From: Dinoroseobacter sp013215265
Lineage (GTDB): Bacteria > Pseudomonadota > Alphaproteobacteria > Rhodobacterales > Rhodobacteraceae
DNA length: 64,000 nucleotides
Direction: 5' to 3'
Assembly: GCA_963691755.1 (NCBI GenBank)
Contig: OY829366.1
Location: 2,914,001 to 2,978,000 of the forward strand
Numbering within the stretch: the first letter of the stretch is position 1; each line of letters starts with the position of its first letter. Below are positions 53,961 through 62,017 of this stretch, one piece after another. Below the pieces are notes generated by a model, which did no database searches, was not told where the DNA came from, and was given only the letters and a program-made list of their open reading frames with translations. The translations under genes and the position numbers were made by a program.

Positions 53961-55061
53961 GTGACGAACCTACGTCAAAGAAGAGCCCTAGGGGCCGCGA
54001 CACCGGAAAAATTTAACTTAAGTGTCGCAACCTTGTCGCGCAGTCGTGTGTTCTCGGAGAGTTTGGAAGGCCAACCGTTCACGTTTCAGGCGCGGTTACC
54101 GGCTCCCGAGTTTATGCCTTTTGGTCTCGAAAACCTTGAGGGCCTTGAAGAGGACGTCACAGGCCTTTTTGAGAAGAATGCTGACCAGCTCCTCAAATTA
54201 GCCGTTGCGCTTGAAGAGCAGCAAGGATGGCATGTGAGGGACCAGGGTGGGAGAAGCACATGCAATGCCTTTGCCGTTGTCGCTGCCGAGGAACTTTTTG
54301 AAGCGAACCGGACCTTTGGCGCTGGTAGCGTACCAAAAACACTGCCGATGAAAACATTTTCGGAGGATTTTTTGTACACCGCGATTGTTGGCGAAGATTT
54401 GCCCATACATGCTATGGGCAGTGCTCAGAAAATCGCGGAAGACGGCAGCACCTTTCTGGAGCAAGCTGTCAAGGCAGTTCAAAATACCGGCCTTTATGAA
54501 GGATCGCCCTCGGACTACCACGACAGTCCAAGGCACGCGCGCAACTATGAACGCCCGCTAAGCGAAGCGACCGGACCTAGCACAAAGACCGGCGGCTATG
54601 TTCATGAAATCGATACCAGCCATGCTTCGGGTTCAGCAATAAGTAGACCTAGCCGGCCCTTCCCGATTAGTGGTCGTTCGGTTTCGTCTCTGTTTTTAGA
54701 GGCGCTGAATAAGGGGGTTCCCGTGGTGGCATCTTTTGCGATTGCTGAGGACCCCGGAGATGCCGCTTGGTTCGGTCACCGAGCGCGATTGGATGGCCAT
54801 GTGCTTTACCCGGCGCTAGAGGTTTCAACCGACTTGGGAATTCAGGGTGGCCACACAGTCTGTATCGTTGGTTATCTTAGAGGTGCGCGATACGGCGCCG
54901 GGTCTTTTGTGTTTCGCAATAGCTATGGCCCTGATATTTTTGGCGGGGCGCCGTATTTGAATGCCAAAGACGATGACTTTATTTTGCCTCGCGGCTATGG
55001 ATACATATCCATCGACGATGTGGACCGGTATTGCTGGGAATTTATGTACAAAGCCTCTTAA
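53961..55061 (+). CDS. Papain-family (C1A) cysteine peptidase
   Basis: 366 residues from a GTG with AGGCCGGGA upstream. The papain catalytic set is complete: Q95 and C101 in VRDQGGRSTCNAFAVVAAEE, H298 in GIQGGHTVCIVGY and N320 in VFRNSYGPD. The N-terminal ~85 residues may be a propeptide or partner-binding region. There is no obvious signal peptide, so the enzyme may act in the cytoplasm or leave by another route. It follows the small haloperoxidase-like gene by ten bases and precedes a terminator and the large haloperoxidase. Substrate unknown; its neighbours are candidates. Confidence 0.9.
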   Translation: MTNLRQRRALGAATPEKFNLSVATLSRSRVFSESLEGQPFTFQARLPAPEFMPFGLENLEGLEEDVTGLFEKNADQLLKLAVALEEQQGWHVRDQGGRSTCNAFAVVAAEELFEANRTFGAGSVPKTLPMKTFSEDFLYTAIVGEDLPIHAMGSAQKIAEDGSTFLEQAVKAVQNTGLYEGSPSDYHDSPRHARNYERPLSEATGPSTKTGGYVHEIDTSHASGSAISRPSRPFPISGRSVSSLFLEALNKGVPVVASFAIAEDPGDAAWFGHRARLDGHVLYPALEVSTDLGIQGGHTVCIVGYLRGARYGAGSFVFRNSYGPDIFGGAPYLNAKDDDFILPRGYGYISIDDVDRYCWEFMYKAS

Positions 55062-55097
55062 CCAGTCACAATCCATGTTTGAAATTGATCAAGAGAG

Positions 55098-55145
55098 CGG
55101 GCCCTTGCGGTCCGTTTTTCATGTTTGGGACCAGTTTTTCTGGTC
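55098..55145 (+). terminator. Intrinsic terminator with a second hairpin after the peptidase gene
   Basis: CGGGCC (55098-55103) pairs with GGTCCG (55109-55114) and is followed by five T residues. A second stem GACCAG/CTGGTC with a T5 loop follows at 55129-55145. The remaining 140 bases before the next ATG have no gene and probably hold a separate promoter. Confidence 0.7.
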
Positions 55146-55286
55146 ACCTTTACTGGCCCTTTGCATGTGTTTTACGCCGCTTTGATCGTCATTTTACGCT
55201 CTCCTTTTACGCACAGTCCCATCGCGCCCTGCGTGCGGCCAAATGAACGCAGCCGTCACGGCGCGTCAGACAATGGGAGAAGAGAG

Positions 55287-57344
55287 ATGAAGACACCAGA
55301 TACCGACCGCGATCCGCTGAACGTGCGGATTGATGCAGCTAAACTGTCGACTGATGGGGTTTGGCCCGATCAAATACCCAATCGCGATGAGATCTCGCCG
55401 TATCCTTTCAGCTTTACAAAGGGACTGCCTCACGAGCGCAATGGCCTTTTGAGCGATCCGGCTGATTTTGAAGACTTTGCTGACGGGACCCTCGTTCATG
55501 ATCCCAACCCGTTCGCCGAGGCGGTGCCCTATTGTGGCGAGTTCCCAGGGGCCGATCTGTCTGGCCTTGAAGAAGAACTGGATCACTATCGGCGCTGGGA
55601 AAGCCCTACCGCGGGGCATGCTTATGTCTTAGAAGGACCGGACCCGTTTCAGGTCACCATGCCACCAGCGCCCAAAGTAGGCTCAGCAGAGTTCGGCGCC
55701 GAGATGGCAGAAGTTTACCAAATGGCGCTTAGCCGGGATTGGGGCGTTGCGGCATTTATGGATGCAAGCCTAGTTGCTGAGTTGAAAAAAACCGACGGAG
55801 AACAGATATCTAACGCGTGCCAAACACGGATCGAGCGTGACAACAACCGCGTGAGCAAGGCCGCTGAGCGGCTGAGTAACATGCGGTGGTTTACAGGAGA
55901 AGCAGATGATTTGCAGCCCCAAGCGATCAAGGATCGCCGCCGTCATGGTATCCAGCAGACTCCCGCCAATCTGTTTCGCGGCACCGGTGAGGATGGCTGG
56001 GCTACACCGTTCCTATCACAGTTCATGGTCATGGGGTCCGGAGGCAAAGCTCGGGATTTGAGCAAACGCGCCGAAGGCTTTGTTCAGTTTGGTGCACAGC
56101 GTATCCCACAACAAGTGCGTGTGGCACGTCCTGAGATGGATTACATGACAGGCTGGAATGATTGGCTGAATGTGCAAAACGGTTTGAATGCAAGGGGGGC
56201 GCAAGATGCTTTGAACCCCGATGCTGAATTTGTGCCGGGAGCTTATCGCCCGATCGCTCGGATGCGCGACTTGGCGACTTATGTGCACGACGATGCGCTC
56301 TATCAGGCGTATCTTAATGCTGCGCTCATTCTTCTCGATGAGGGGTATGCCAGCGATGCGAATGTTCCCTATCACGGTGGGGCGCTGCATAAGTTCCCGT
56401 TCCCCGATGCCATGCCGGGTGACACGAACCGCACACCATTTGCCCTGTTCGGGGCCCCTCATCTGCTGACCTTGGTGACGGAAGTCTCCAGTCGCGCACT
56501 CAAAGCCGTGCGGTTGCAGAAATTTTCGATCCACCGGCGTTTGCGTCCGGAAGCGGCGGGTGCTTTGTTCCACACCGTCTATTCAGGCTACGAGCCCAAT
56601 TGGGACGATGCAGCCAGCAGCGCATTCGATACAACGGGCCAAACAACCTCAGCTAAAGCCCGGCGTTTGCTAGCCAGTACCGTTGCGCGCTATACCTTTC
56701 CACAAAACGAGGACATGGATGGTACAGAGCCTGTACTGGAACAAATTCTGACTGACGTTCGTTTGCACAACGAAACGCAGAACAAAGGCGCATTAAAGAA
56801 CTCATGGCTCTTGCCCATGGCATTTCCAGAAGGCTCTCCGATGCATCCAGCCTATGGTGCCGGTCATGCGACAGTGGCTGGGGCTTGTGTAACACTGCTC
56901 AAAGCGTTTTTTTCGATGCGCCACGAAGACGGCACACCGGTCTATTTGGTCAAGCCCGGTGACGCGGCCTTGGTGCCCGATTGCGGCACAGACCCGGCGG
57001 ACAACACCATAGAACTGCTGGCAGTCAATATCGACAAAGGCCTCACTCTTGAGGGTGAGTTGAACAAACTCATGTGGAATATTTCAAACGGACGCAATGT
57101 CGCGGGTGTGCACTATTACACCGACTATATCGAGAGCGCCCTTTTGGGAGAGGCTATCACGATTGGTATCCTGCGTGAGCAGATGCTGGCCTATCACCCT
57201 GAAGAGCGTGTAAAAATGACCGTGCCTTTGCTCGTGCCGCGCACCCTTCCAGAGGCTTTGCTAAGTGGTCAAAACGAATTGACAACGAAGGACGTCGTTC
57301 GCGAAGTCGTCATTAATTCGGACGGCACCCTTTCGGCCACTTGA
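55287..57344 (+). CDS. Vanadium-dependent haloperoxidase (bromoperoxidase-like)
   Basis: 685 residues, full length for the algal/cyanobacterial-type bromoperoxidases. The vanadate pocket is recognisable: K412 to R420 in KFSIHRRLRPEAAG, the segment SPMHPAYGAGHATVAGA with H527, and R603-X5-H609-X3-D613 in GRNVAGVHYYTD. The position of the usual Ser in the S-G-H motif is Ala525 (GAGH). Such enzymes oxidise bromide or iodide with H2O2 to hypohalous acid. The N-terminal 150 residues (PFSFTKGLPHERNGL) are also typical. The start MKTPDTDRDPLNV has GGAGA upstream; earlier in-frame codons lie over the terminator. No signal peptide is seen. Confidence 0.93.
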   Translation: MKTPDTDRDPLNVRIDAAKLSTDGVWPDQIPNRDEISPYPFSFTKGLPHERNGLLSDPADFEDFADGTLVHDPNPFAEAVPYCGEFPGADLSGLEEELDHYRRWESPTAGHAYVLEGPDPFQVTMPPAPKVGSAEFGAEMAEVYQMALSRDWGVAAFMDASLVAELKKTDGEQISNACQTRIERDNNRVSKAAERLSNMRWFTGEADDLQPQAIKDRRRHGIQQTPANLFRGTGEDGWATPFLSQFMVMGSGGKARDLSKRAEGFVQFGAQRIPQQVRVARPEMDYMTGWNDWLNVQNGLNARGAQDALNPDAEFVPGAYRPIARMRDLATYVHDDALYQAYLNAALILLDEGYASDANVPYHGGALHKFPFPDAMPGDTNRTPFALFGAPHLLTLVTEVSSRALKAVRLQKFSIHRRLRPEAAGALFHTVYSGYEPNWDDAASSAFDTTGQTTSAKARRLLASTVARYTFPQNEDMDGTEPVLEQILTDVRLHNETQNKGALKNSWLLPMAFPEGSPMHPAYGAGHATVAGACVTLLKAFFSMRHEDGTPVYLVKPGDAALVPDCGTDPADNTIELLAVNIDKGLTLEGELNKLMWNISNGRNVAGVHYYTDYIESALLGEAITIGILREQMLAYHPEERVKMTVPLLVPRTLPEALLSGQNELTTKDVVREVVINSDGTLSAT

Positions 57345-57423
57345 TCAAGGATTGGCGCGTCAAACGGCGCGCCAGACCCTTCAACTTTTACAACAACACA
57401 ACTCAAAAAAGAGAGGCTTTTCC

Positions 57424-57933
57424 ATGCGAAATACTGCCACATCTGTCTTTGTTCTCTCCCCTATCTTGCTTGCAATGGGGCTTGAAGTTTGGGGCTCAAG
57501 TCAGCCCCTGCGGGTTTTAAACGGCGACTCTACCATCTTGGTAAGCCTGGCTAATATCTTGCTGGTCTTTCTTGTCCTCGCGACGTTTATCGAACGGGCC
57601 TGCGAGATATCTCTCTCGATTTTGACATCCCTCAGATTAGTTCCTGAGAAAATCGAAACCGAAACTCCAAGCGGTCCAAATGATCACACGCGCCGCCTTG
57701 TCGGGGCGGCCATCTGCTTTGTCTTTGCAATGATTATTGCCTTAGTGGGCGTGCGCCTTATCGAAACGACGCTCACCCTCGCAACGCTGCCAGCAGATTA
57801 CAAAGGTCCAGAACCATGGACGCTGACAGGGATCGGCCCGTCTTTTGTCGTATTTGATACGATCCTCACCGCGCTCATCCTGTCGGGTGGCTCCGAACAA
57901 ATTCACAAGATTATCTCGTCTTTTAAGCAATGA
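57424..57933 (+). CDS. Small membrane protein next to the haloperoxidase
   Basis: 169 residues with about four hydrophobic helices: SVFVLSPILLAMGLEVWG, ILVSLANILLVFLVLATFIERACEI, LVGAAICFVFAMIIALVGVRLIETT and SFVVFDTILTALILSGG. The ending SGGSEQIHKIISSFKQ is also found in other membrane proteins of this kind. No family recognised. The start MRNTATSV is 79 bases after the haloperoxidase stop and has AGAGG upstream, so one transcript is likely. A membrane anchor or partner for the enzymes is a guess. Confidence 0.8.
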   Translation: MRNTATSVFVLSPILLAMGLEVWGSSQPLRVLNGDSTILVSLANILLVFLVLATFIERACEISLSILTSLRLVPEKIETETPSGPNDHTRRLVGAAICFVFAMIIALVGVRLIETTLTLATLPADYKGPEPWTLTGIGPSFVVFDTILTALILSGGSEQIHKIISSFKQ

Positions 57934-58020
57934 CCGATGTCAGGCGGGGCTTCGTTTTCCGCCAGGCCGGTCTGCTGCAGTCCCGATTGTCGATTCAACC
58001 AACCTTAGAAAGGAATTCTC

Positions 58021-58416
58021 ATGGTCATTATCAAAGGGACATTGAGTGGTCGGAATCGGTATCGTACCGAAGGCAATTTTACGTTCTCGCAGCAATCTAA
58101 CGGTAACATCCTGTTTGAGACAAGCGACGATTTTTTCTTCGGCAACGCCCAAGGCGGAGGAACTCCTGCTCCGGGTTTCGCATTGTGTAATGGTAATGTT
58201 GACGCCCTGACGAAGGAAGAGCTTGAGCGGATCGCGCGCCAAACGGATTTTTTTCGTATTGCAAACTCTCCTGTCTCAGTCTCAGGAAAACAGATGCAAC
58301 TGCTGCCCCGCGGCTTGGATTTAATTGCATTTGACACTCTTTTCTTGTGGTGTTTTGAGGTTCCTTTCCTTTTGGGTGTCAGTCTGTTTGAACCGGTTGC
58401 GCCATTGCGGAGCTAA
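58021..58416 (+). CDS. DM13-like domain protein
   Basis: 131 residues. It opens MVIIKGTLSGRNRYRTEGNF, has TSDDFFFGNAQGGGTPAPGFALCNG in the middle and closes with GLDLIAFDTLFLWCFEVPFLLGVSLFEPV. The pattern of a DFFF...PAPGFAL segment and a FDTLFLWC end is like DM13 domains, which carry a redox-active cysteine and have been proposed to transfer electrons. I am moderately sure of this family. AAAGGA precedes the ATG. It is the last gene of the haloperoxidase group, 87 bases after the membrane protein. Confidence 0.7.
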   Translation: MVIIKGTLSGRNRYRTEGNFTFSQQSNGNILFETSDDFFFGNAQGGGTPAPGFALCNGNVDALTKEELERIARQTDFFRIANSPVSVSGKQMQLLPRGLDLIAFDTLFLWCFEVPFLLGVSLFEPVAPLRS

Positions 58417-58530
58417 GAAGCTGAGGCTGTTATGCTTCCGTGCACGTAGCAAACAACTGCCTTAAAGTAAGGCTATCATGAGGCAGAACAAAACACGCTT
58501 TGTAGCTTTCAATGTCTGCTTTGTTCATCT

Positions 58531-58580
58531 CGTCAAGTTCTGGCCGCAGAGCAGCGAACGACCGCTCTCCACCCTTCCTA
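58531..58580. repeat. Third, partial copy of the intergenic repeat
   Basis: GCCGCAGAGCAGCGAACGACCGCTCTCCACCC resembles the CGCAGCGAATGACCGCTCTCCGCCC part of copy B at 50664-50688. It lies between the DM13-like gene and the convergent rep gene and marks the right end of the haloperoxidase region. Confidence 0.55.
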
Positions 58581-59726
58581 CCGAAACCGATACCGACCGC
58601 TAGCTTTGGCAAAGCGCTCTTCGAGCGTCAATTTGTGAGCGTCGGAAACACCTCGCAGTTCATTGATATGAAGCGTCACGAAGGTCCAGAATTCGTCGGC
58701 TTTGATGTCACTCGCGACGGCACGCGCGATCAAGTTGCCCAGGATGTTCTGATCGGTCATCCGCATATGTTCAGAGCGGTTCACATCTCTCACCTCTGAG
58801 GGGATAACACCGGACCGATAGTCCGAGAGGTTATTTTCGACTACACTGCGCAGCAACGCCCACAGTTCATGGTCCGGCCACCGAGCACGATTTCCGTCCA
58901 TTTGTGGTTCTGCGTAGCGCATCTTCGTAAGAGACTCTTCGAAAACATCTCCGATCATTGCATCGAGGTCCTCGAAACTTTTTATAAGCCAACGCCGTCG
59001 CAAGCACTTCGACCCAACCCGGTTCTCAAACCGCCAAACTCTGCTGGTATTACGATCCTCAAGGTCGATTGGCGGAAGGCCGTCCCGCGCACGAGTTTCA
59101 TTCCAGATTGTTAGCCAGCCCAATTTTTTCTTACTGAGCACTTCCGCCCGCTTATCATAGATCACCATTTGGCGATTGCTGACATGACCGCAGGTGATCC
59201 CTGTCACTTCTGTGTTCGCGAAGAAGCGTTGGCTCGTGTCCTTTTCTCGAAACTCACGCTTCGTCGTCCGCGCTGGAAGAATGACTGCATCGACATCTGG
59301 CACAAACCAAGGCGCCAATATGTCGACAGCAAAATCCACACGTGAGATCCGCATCTGGTCAGGGTGAAATCTTACTTCCAAAGATTCCATGGCTTGCAAG
59401 AAGTAAAGCCGCGCACCCTCAAGACCTTGGGTTGCCAAGTAGAAGGCCCGAAAGTCCACTGTCACGCTAGGACCCGGCATTACAGCTTCTTTAGGATCAT
59501 GAAGGTAAAGCTCTGCACCATACTCACCTGTATGGAGTGAGAAAGCACGATTGCCTGTGTGGCGTACCAGGAATTCCATTCCATTAATCTGGACTGGGAT
59601 CGGCGATTTCAATTCCAGCGCCTGTTCTTTGGCTGACGCTAATGCTTCGCGGACGCTCGGGAAGATCGGGGGATCAACACTGACCCTGAGGCCGTCGAAG
59701 CCTGCGTGGACAATATCTGCGTTCAT
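58578..59726 (-). CDS. Replication initiation protein of the Rep_trans/RstA type
   Basis: 382 residues. The conserved pieces of the PF02486-type initiators are visible: RISRVDFAVDIL (~residues 135-146), a GHVSNRQMVIYDKRAEV stretch (~190-206) and VWRFENRVGSK (~240-250). These correspond to the RIDxAxD, RxYDK and RxE motifs of rolling-circle initiators such as CTXphi RstA and plasmid Rep proteins. This marks the region as derived from a plasmid or filamentous-phage-like element. A strong cruciform lies just upstream. No relaxase or coat genes are visible, so the element looks incomplete. Confidence 0.8.
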   Translation of the reverse strand: MNADIVHAGFDGLRVSVDPPIFPSVREALASAKEQALELKSPIPVQINGMEFLVRHTGNRAFSLHTGEYGAELYLHDPKEAVMPGPSVTVDFRAFYLATQGLEGARLYFLQAMESLEVRFHPDQMRISRVDFAVDILAPWFVPDVDAVILPARTTKREFREKDTSQRFFANTEVTGITCGHVSNRQMVIYDKRAEVLSKKKLGWLTIWNETRARDGLPPIDLEDRNTSRVWRFENRVGSKCLRRRWLIKSFEDLDAMIGDVFEESLTKMRYAEPQMDGNRARWPDHELWALLRSVVENNLSDYRSGVIPSEVRDVNRSEHMRMTDQNILGNLIARAVASDIKADEFWTFVTLHINELRGVSDAHKLTLEERFAKASGRYRFR

Positions 59727-59756
59727 TTACGATGACCTACACATTCGTATTTATGG

Positions 59757-59854
59757 AGGGGGGTGTTACAAGACCCCCCTCTTTGCCAGCCATCGCCAAC
59801 CCGCCCACCCACGCGGCGCGCCTGCCGCTTGAGAGCGGCGCGGCGCGTGCGTGG
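59757..59854. other. Two strong inverted repeats upstream of rep, candidate replication origin
   Basis: The first hairpin pairs AGGGGGGT with ACCCCCCT (59757-59780). The second is a long cruciform (59809-59854): outer CCACGC/GCGTGG, middle CGCGCC/GGCGCG and inner GCCGCT/AGCGGC around a TGAG loop. Rolling-circle origins contain such structures near rep. That this is an origin is inferred; the first hairpin could also be a terminator for the HTH gene. Confidence 0.5.
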
Positions 59855-59889
59855 ACGGCTTGCCTTGCGCCGGGGTGTATTGGAGAGGG

Positions 59890-60111
59890 TCATTGGGATG
59901 TGTGCGCCTTCCGACGCGTTTCGGCCCAAGCGATGACTTCAGAGCGGCGATATCGAACAGATCGCCCAAGCTTGTAGAAAGCGGGACCGGCTCCGGTAAC
60001 ACGCCATTTCTGGATCGTACGAACCGATTGGCAGAGCAGATCAGAGACCTGGCGTTCGTTTAGGAATTCGACAAGCGGCGCGTTGGCCGGGACGGGTTTG
60101 GCATCGAGCAT
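59890..60111 (-). CDS. Excisionase-like helix-turn-helix protein
   Basis: 73 residues. The centre FLNERQVSDLLCQSVRTIQKWRVTGAGPAFYKLGRSVRYRRSEVIAW is a MerR/AlpA-like winged helix-turn-helix of the helix_turn_helix_17 kind. Such proteins serve as excisionases or as repressors of rep genes on mobile elements. It lies 160 bases upstream of rep in the same direction with the cruciform between, so it may control rep. Confidence 0.85.
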   Translation of the reverse strand: MLDAKPVPANAPLVEFLNERQVSDLLCQSVRTIQKWRVTGAGPAFYKLGRSVRYRRSEVIAWAETRRKAHTSQ

Positions 60112-60170
60112 CGGACTTCCCCATTGAAACGATTAATGGCGATAATCTACGCACCAATGAACTGGACGAG

Positions 60171-60716
60171 CTAATTTATTCGTTTGCAAAATTCCTCAGC
60201 ATCTTCGACGAGTTTATCCAAGTCGTTGATTCCGATACCAGTCTCTCGAACTTTTCGGGCAGCGTTCATGATCCGCGAGGCAGAGAGATTGTAGTCGACT
60301 AGTCGCGCGGCGTCAGAGTCGGCGTCATTTCCATGCCACGCCAGTGTGAAGTCGCGCTTGGCTATTTCTGTCCACACCAGAAAGCAAAACTGCATCAAAC
60401 CGGTAGCGCTGTCGTCTTCTGGCCTCCCAGGCTTTCCCGCGCCTGACCAGGTTAGAGCCGATTGGGCGCGGCTTTGTAGAAACGCCAGTTGAGAACGGAT
60501 GTGATCGAGGTTCGACGCATCACTGGTTTCAAGCTCGATGGCATCTGTTGCAGCGGACGACCACGCTATACCGGCCGAAGCTTCAGCTATTTTGCCGATC
60601 GAGTGATTTCGGAACTCCCGCGCGACACCAGCTTCGTGCAGGACACGGAATGTGTCTGGTGCAGCGCCATCAATCACTGACAGCAGTTTGGAGGTGGTCG
60701 ATATGAGCTTGTCCAA
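60171..60716 (-). CDS. Hypothetical protein next to the rep module
   Basis: 181 residues, soluble and mainly helical with many acidic residues (DDSATGLMQFCFLVWTEIAKRDF, INDLDKLVEDAEEFCKRIN). No family recognised. It lies 59 bases upstream of the HTH gene in the same direction, so both belong to one unit. Its 5' side is bounded by an IS3-type end at 60744. Coding is supported by length, frame bias and position, not by homology. Confidence 0.6.
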   Translation of the reverse strand: MDKLISTTSKLLSVIDGAAPDTFRVLHEAGVAREFRNHSIGKIAEASAGIAWSSAATDAIELETSDASNLDHIRSQLAFLQSRAQSALTWSGAGKPGRPEDDSATGLMQFCFLVWTEIAKRDFTLAWHGNDADSDAARLVDYNLSASRIMNAARKVRETGIGINDLDKLVEDAEEFCKRIN

Positions 60717-60828
60717 ATCCTTTCGACACGCTTTGTATTCGATTGTCTGACGTCAGCGCCCACCGGACAAATTTAGGGGTTTGAGCAACGGAGGATTTCT
60801 GGTTCATCGAAGCCATTATGGAGCGAAG

Positions 60829-61203
60829 ATGAACAAGAAATCCGGAACATCGAAAGACGCCGCTGACAAGCTGGTCAGGTCCATCAAACGAAAGACCCGT
60901 AAACAGTATTCAGCGGAAGAAAAAATCAGGATTGTCCTGGCCGGCCTGCGCGGCGAGGAGAGCATTGCTGCGCTGTGCCGCCGCGAGGGCATCGCTGAAA
61001 GCCTTTATTATTCCTGGTCTAAGGAGTTCCTCGAAGCTGGGAAGAACCGGCTAGCAGGCGACACCGCCCGTCAGGCAACGGCACCTGAGGTCAAGGAGCT
61101 ACGATCCGAAGCCTTGGTCCTTAAGGAGGTCGTCGCCGAGCTGACGCTTGAGAACCGGCTGCTCAAAAAAAGCATGATCGGGGATGGGGAGGACGACGCA
61201 TGA
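60829..61203 (+). CDS. IS3-family transposase OrfA
   Basis: 124 residues. A helix-turn-helix (YSAEEKIRIVLAGLRGEESIAALCRREGI) and a C-terminal leucine-rich stretch (LRSEALVLKEVVAELTLENRLLKKSM) are the standard plan of IS3 OrfA, which helps OrfB bind DNA ends. The start MNKKSGTSKDAAD follows an in-frame extension that lies in the terminal repeat. Its stop overlaps the orfB ATG as ATGA, so this IS type does not need a frameshift to make OrfB. Confidence 0.9.
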   Translation: MNKKSGTSKDAADKLVRSIKRKTRKQYSAEEKIRIVLAGLRGEESIAALCRREGIAESLYYSWSKEFLEAGKNRLAGDTARQATAPEVKELRSEALVLKEVVAELTLENRLLKKSMIGDGEDDA

Positions 61204-61459
61204 GATACCCTGCCTCTGAGAAGCTTGAGATCATCCGCACGGTCGAGGCATCGCATCTACCGGTGAAGCAAACACTGGCCATGATCGGCATTCCCAGTAG
61301 CACCTACTACGATTGGTATGCGCGGTGGGTCGAAGGCGGTGTTGATGCGCTGGCAGACCGATCTCCGCGACCGAGATCGGTGTGGAACCGCATCCCGGAC
61401 AACATCCGCGAAGCCTTCGTCGAGTTCGCACTCGACCACGAGGACCTGACGCCGCGCGA
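61200..61459 (+). pseudogene. IS3-family transposase OrfB, N-terminal fragment
   Basis: About 87 residues (MRYPASEKLEIIRTVEASHL to HEDLTPRE), the N-terminal HTH region of OrfB. The catalytic DDE domain is missing, cut at the junction near 61459. The copy cannot transpose by itself. Confidence 0.88.
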
Positions 61460-61739
61460 GTGTCATGCCGTGCAAATTTAACAGGATGTGCTTAGCAAGC
61501 CGATTATAGAACGCGGGTTCGTTATCTTTGAGGTTGAGAAGTTGCTGCCCAAAGTCCGTTAAGTTCGCCTCTCGATCAATGATCCCGTAGGCAATCATGC
61601 CAAGCTTCGTGTTATTTGCGAGTTTCCCACGATTGTAATCGTTCGTGCTGTGATCTTCGAAATAGGCTGCGCGAACACATGCTTCGAAGGCTTTCCAGTC
61701 GCCCCCGTGGGTCATTGCCATATCCAGGACAACCGGCAA
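61460..61739 (-). pseudogene. Gene of unknown function, 3' end cut off by the IS fragment
   Basis: The reading frame starts around SDLPFGSEFSPSQIELPVVLDMAM and continues DWKAFEACVRAAYFEDHSTNDYN, IAYGIIDREANLTDFGQQLL and AKHILLNLHG, then runs into IS DNA. No standard start codon precedes SDLPFG; the first is a TTG at 61739. The IDREANLTDFGQQLL part looks like a winged helix. I do not recognise the family; it may be a restriction or DNA-binding enzyme. It lies just downstream of the ribbon-helix-helix gene in the same direction. Confidence 0.6.
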
Positions 61740-61788
61740 CTCAATCTGAGAAGGCGAGAACTCACTGCCGAAGGGAAGGTCACTTTTT

Positions 61789-61986
61789 TCATCGGCTGGC
61801 CGCTTTCGCGGGCGATATCCTAGGCCCTGTCGGGTCGGCGTTTAGGAAATCCGCTACAGCACGACGCACAAGCCATGCCGCCGAAACATCATTCGACTCT
61901 GCGATTTCACGCAATGCTTGGTAATCCTGATCATCGAGGCTGACGCTGATACGCGTTACCTTCTTGTCTAGCTTCGGGCGGGCCAT
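61789..61986 (-). CDS. Ribbon-helix-helix (CopG/Arc-type) repressor
   Basis: 65 residues. KVTRISVSLDDQDYQALREIAESNDVSAAWLVRRAVADFL is a classic RHH fold: a beta strand with RISVSL, then two helices. Such proteins repress their own operons, often as antitoxins or plasmid copy-control proteins. An inverted repeat sits 13 bases upstream. The gene it may control is the truncated one downstream. Confidence 0.85.
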   Translation of the reverse strand: MARPKLDKKVTRISVSLDDQDYQALREIAESNDVSAAWLVRRAVADFLNADPTGPRISPAKAASR

Positions 61987-61998
61987 TGGATACCTTTT

Positions 61999-62017
61999 GT
62001 GGTGCAGTCTGCACCAC
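61999..62017. promoter_or_regulatory. Perfect inverted repeat, likely operator of the RHH gene
   Basis: GTGGTGCA and TGCACCAC flank three bases. The 19-base palindrome begins 13 bases before the RHH start codon on its promoter side, the normal place for autorepression. Confidence 0.7.

Larger units (their letters stand above)
60744..61459 (+). mobile_element. Left half of an IS3-family insertion sequence
   Basis: The terminal repeat begins TGTCTGACGTCAGCG and is followed by orfA and the N-terminal third of orfB. The element stops abruptly in orfB at about 61459, where an unrelated gene begins on the other strand. The end resembles the one at 62480 (TGTCCGTCGTCAGAG), so the two fragments come from related elements. 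Confidence 0.85.
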
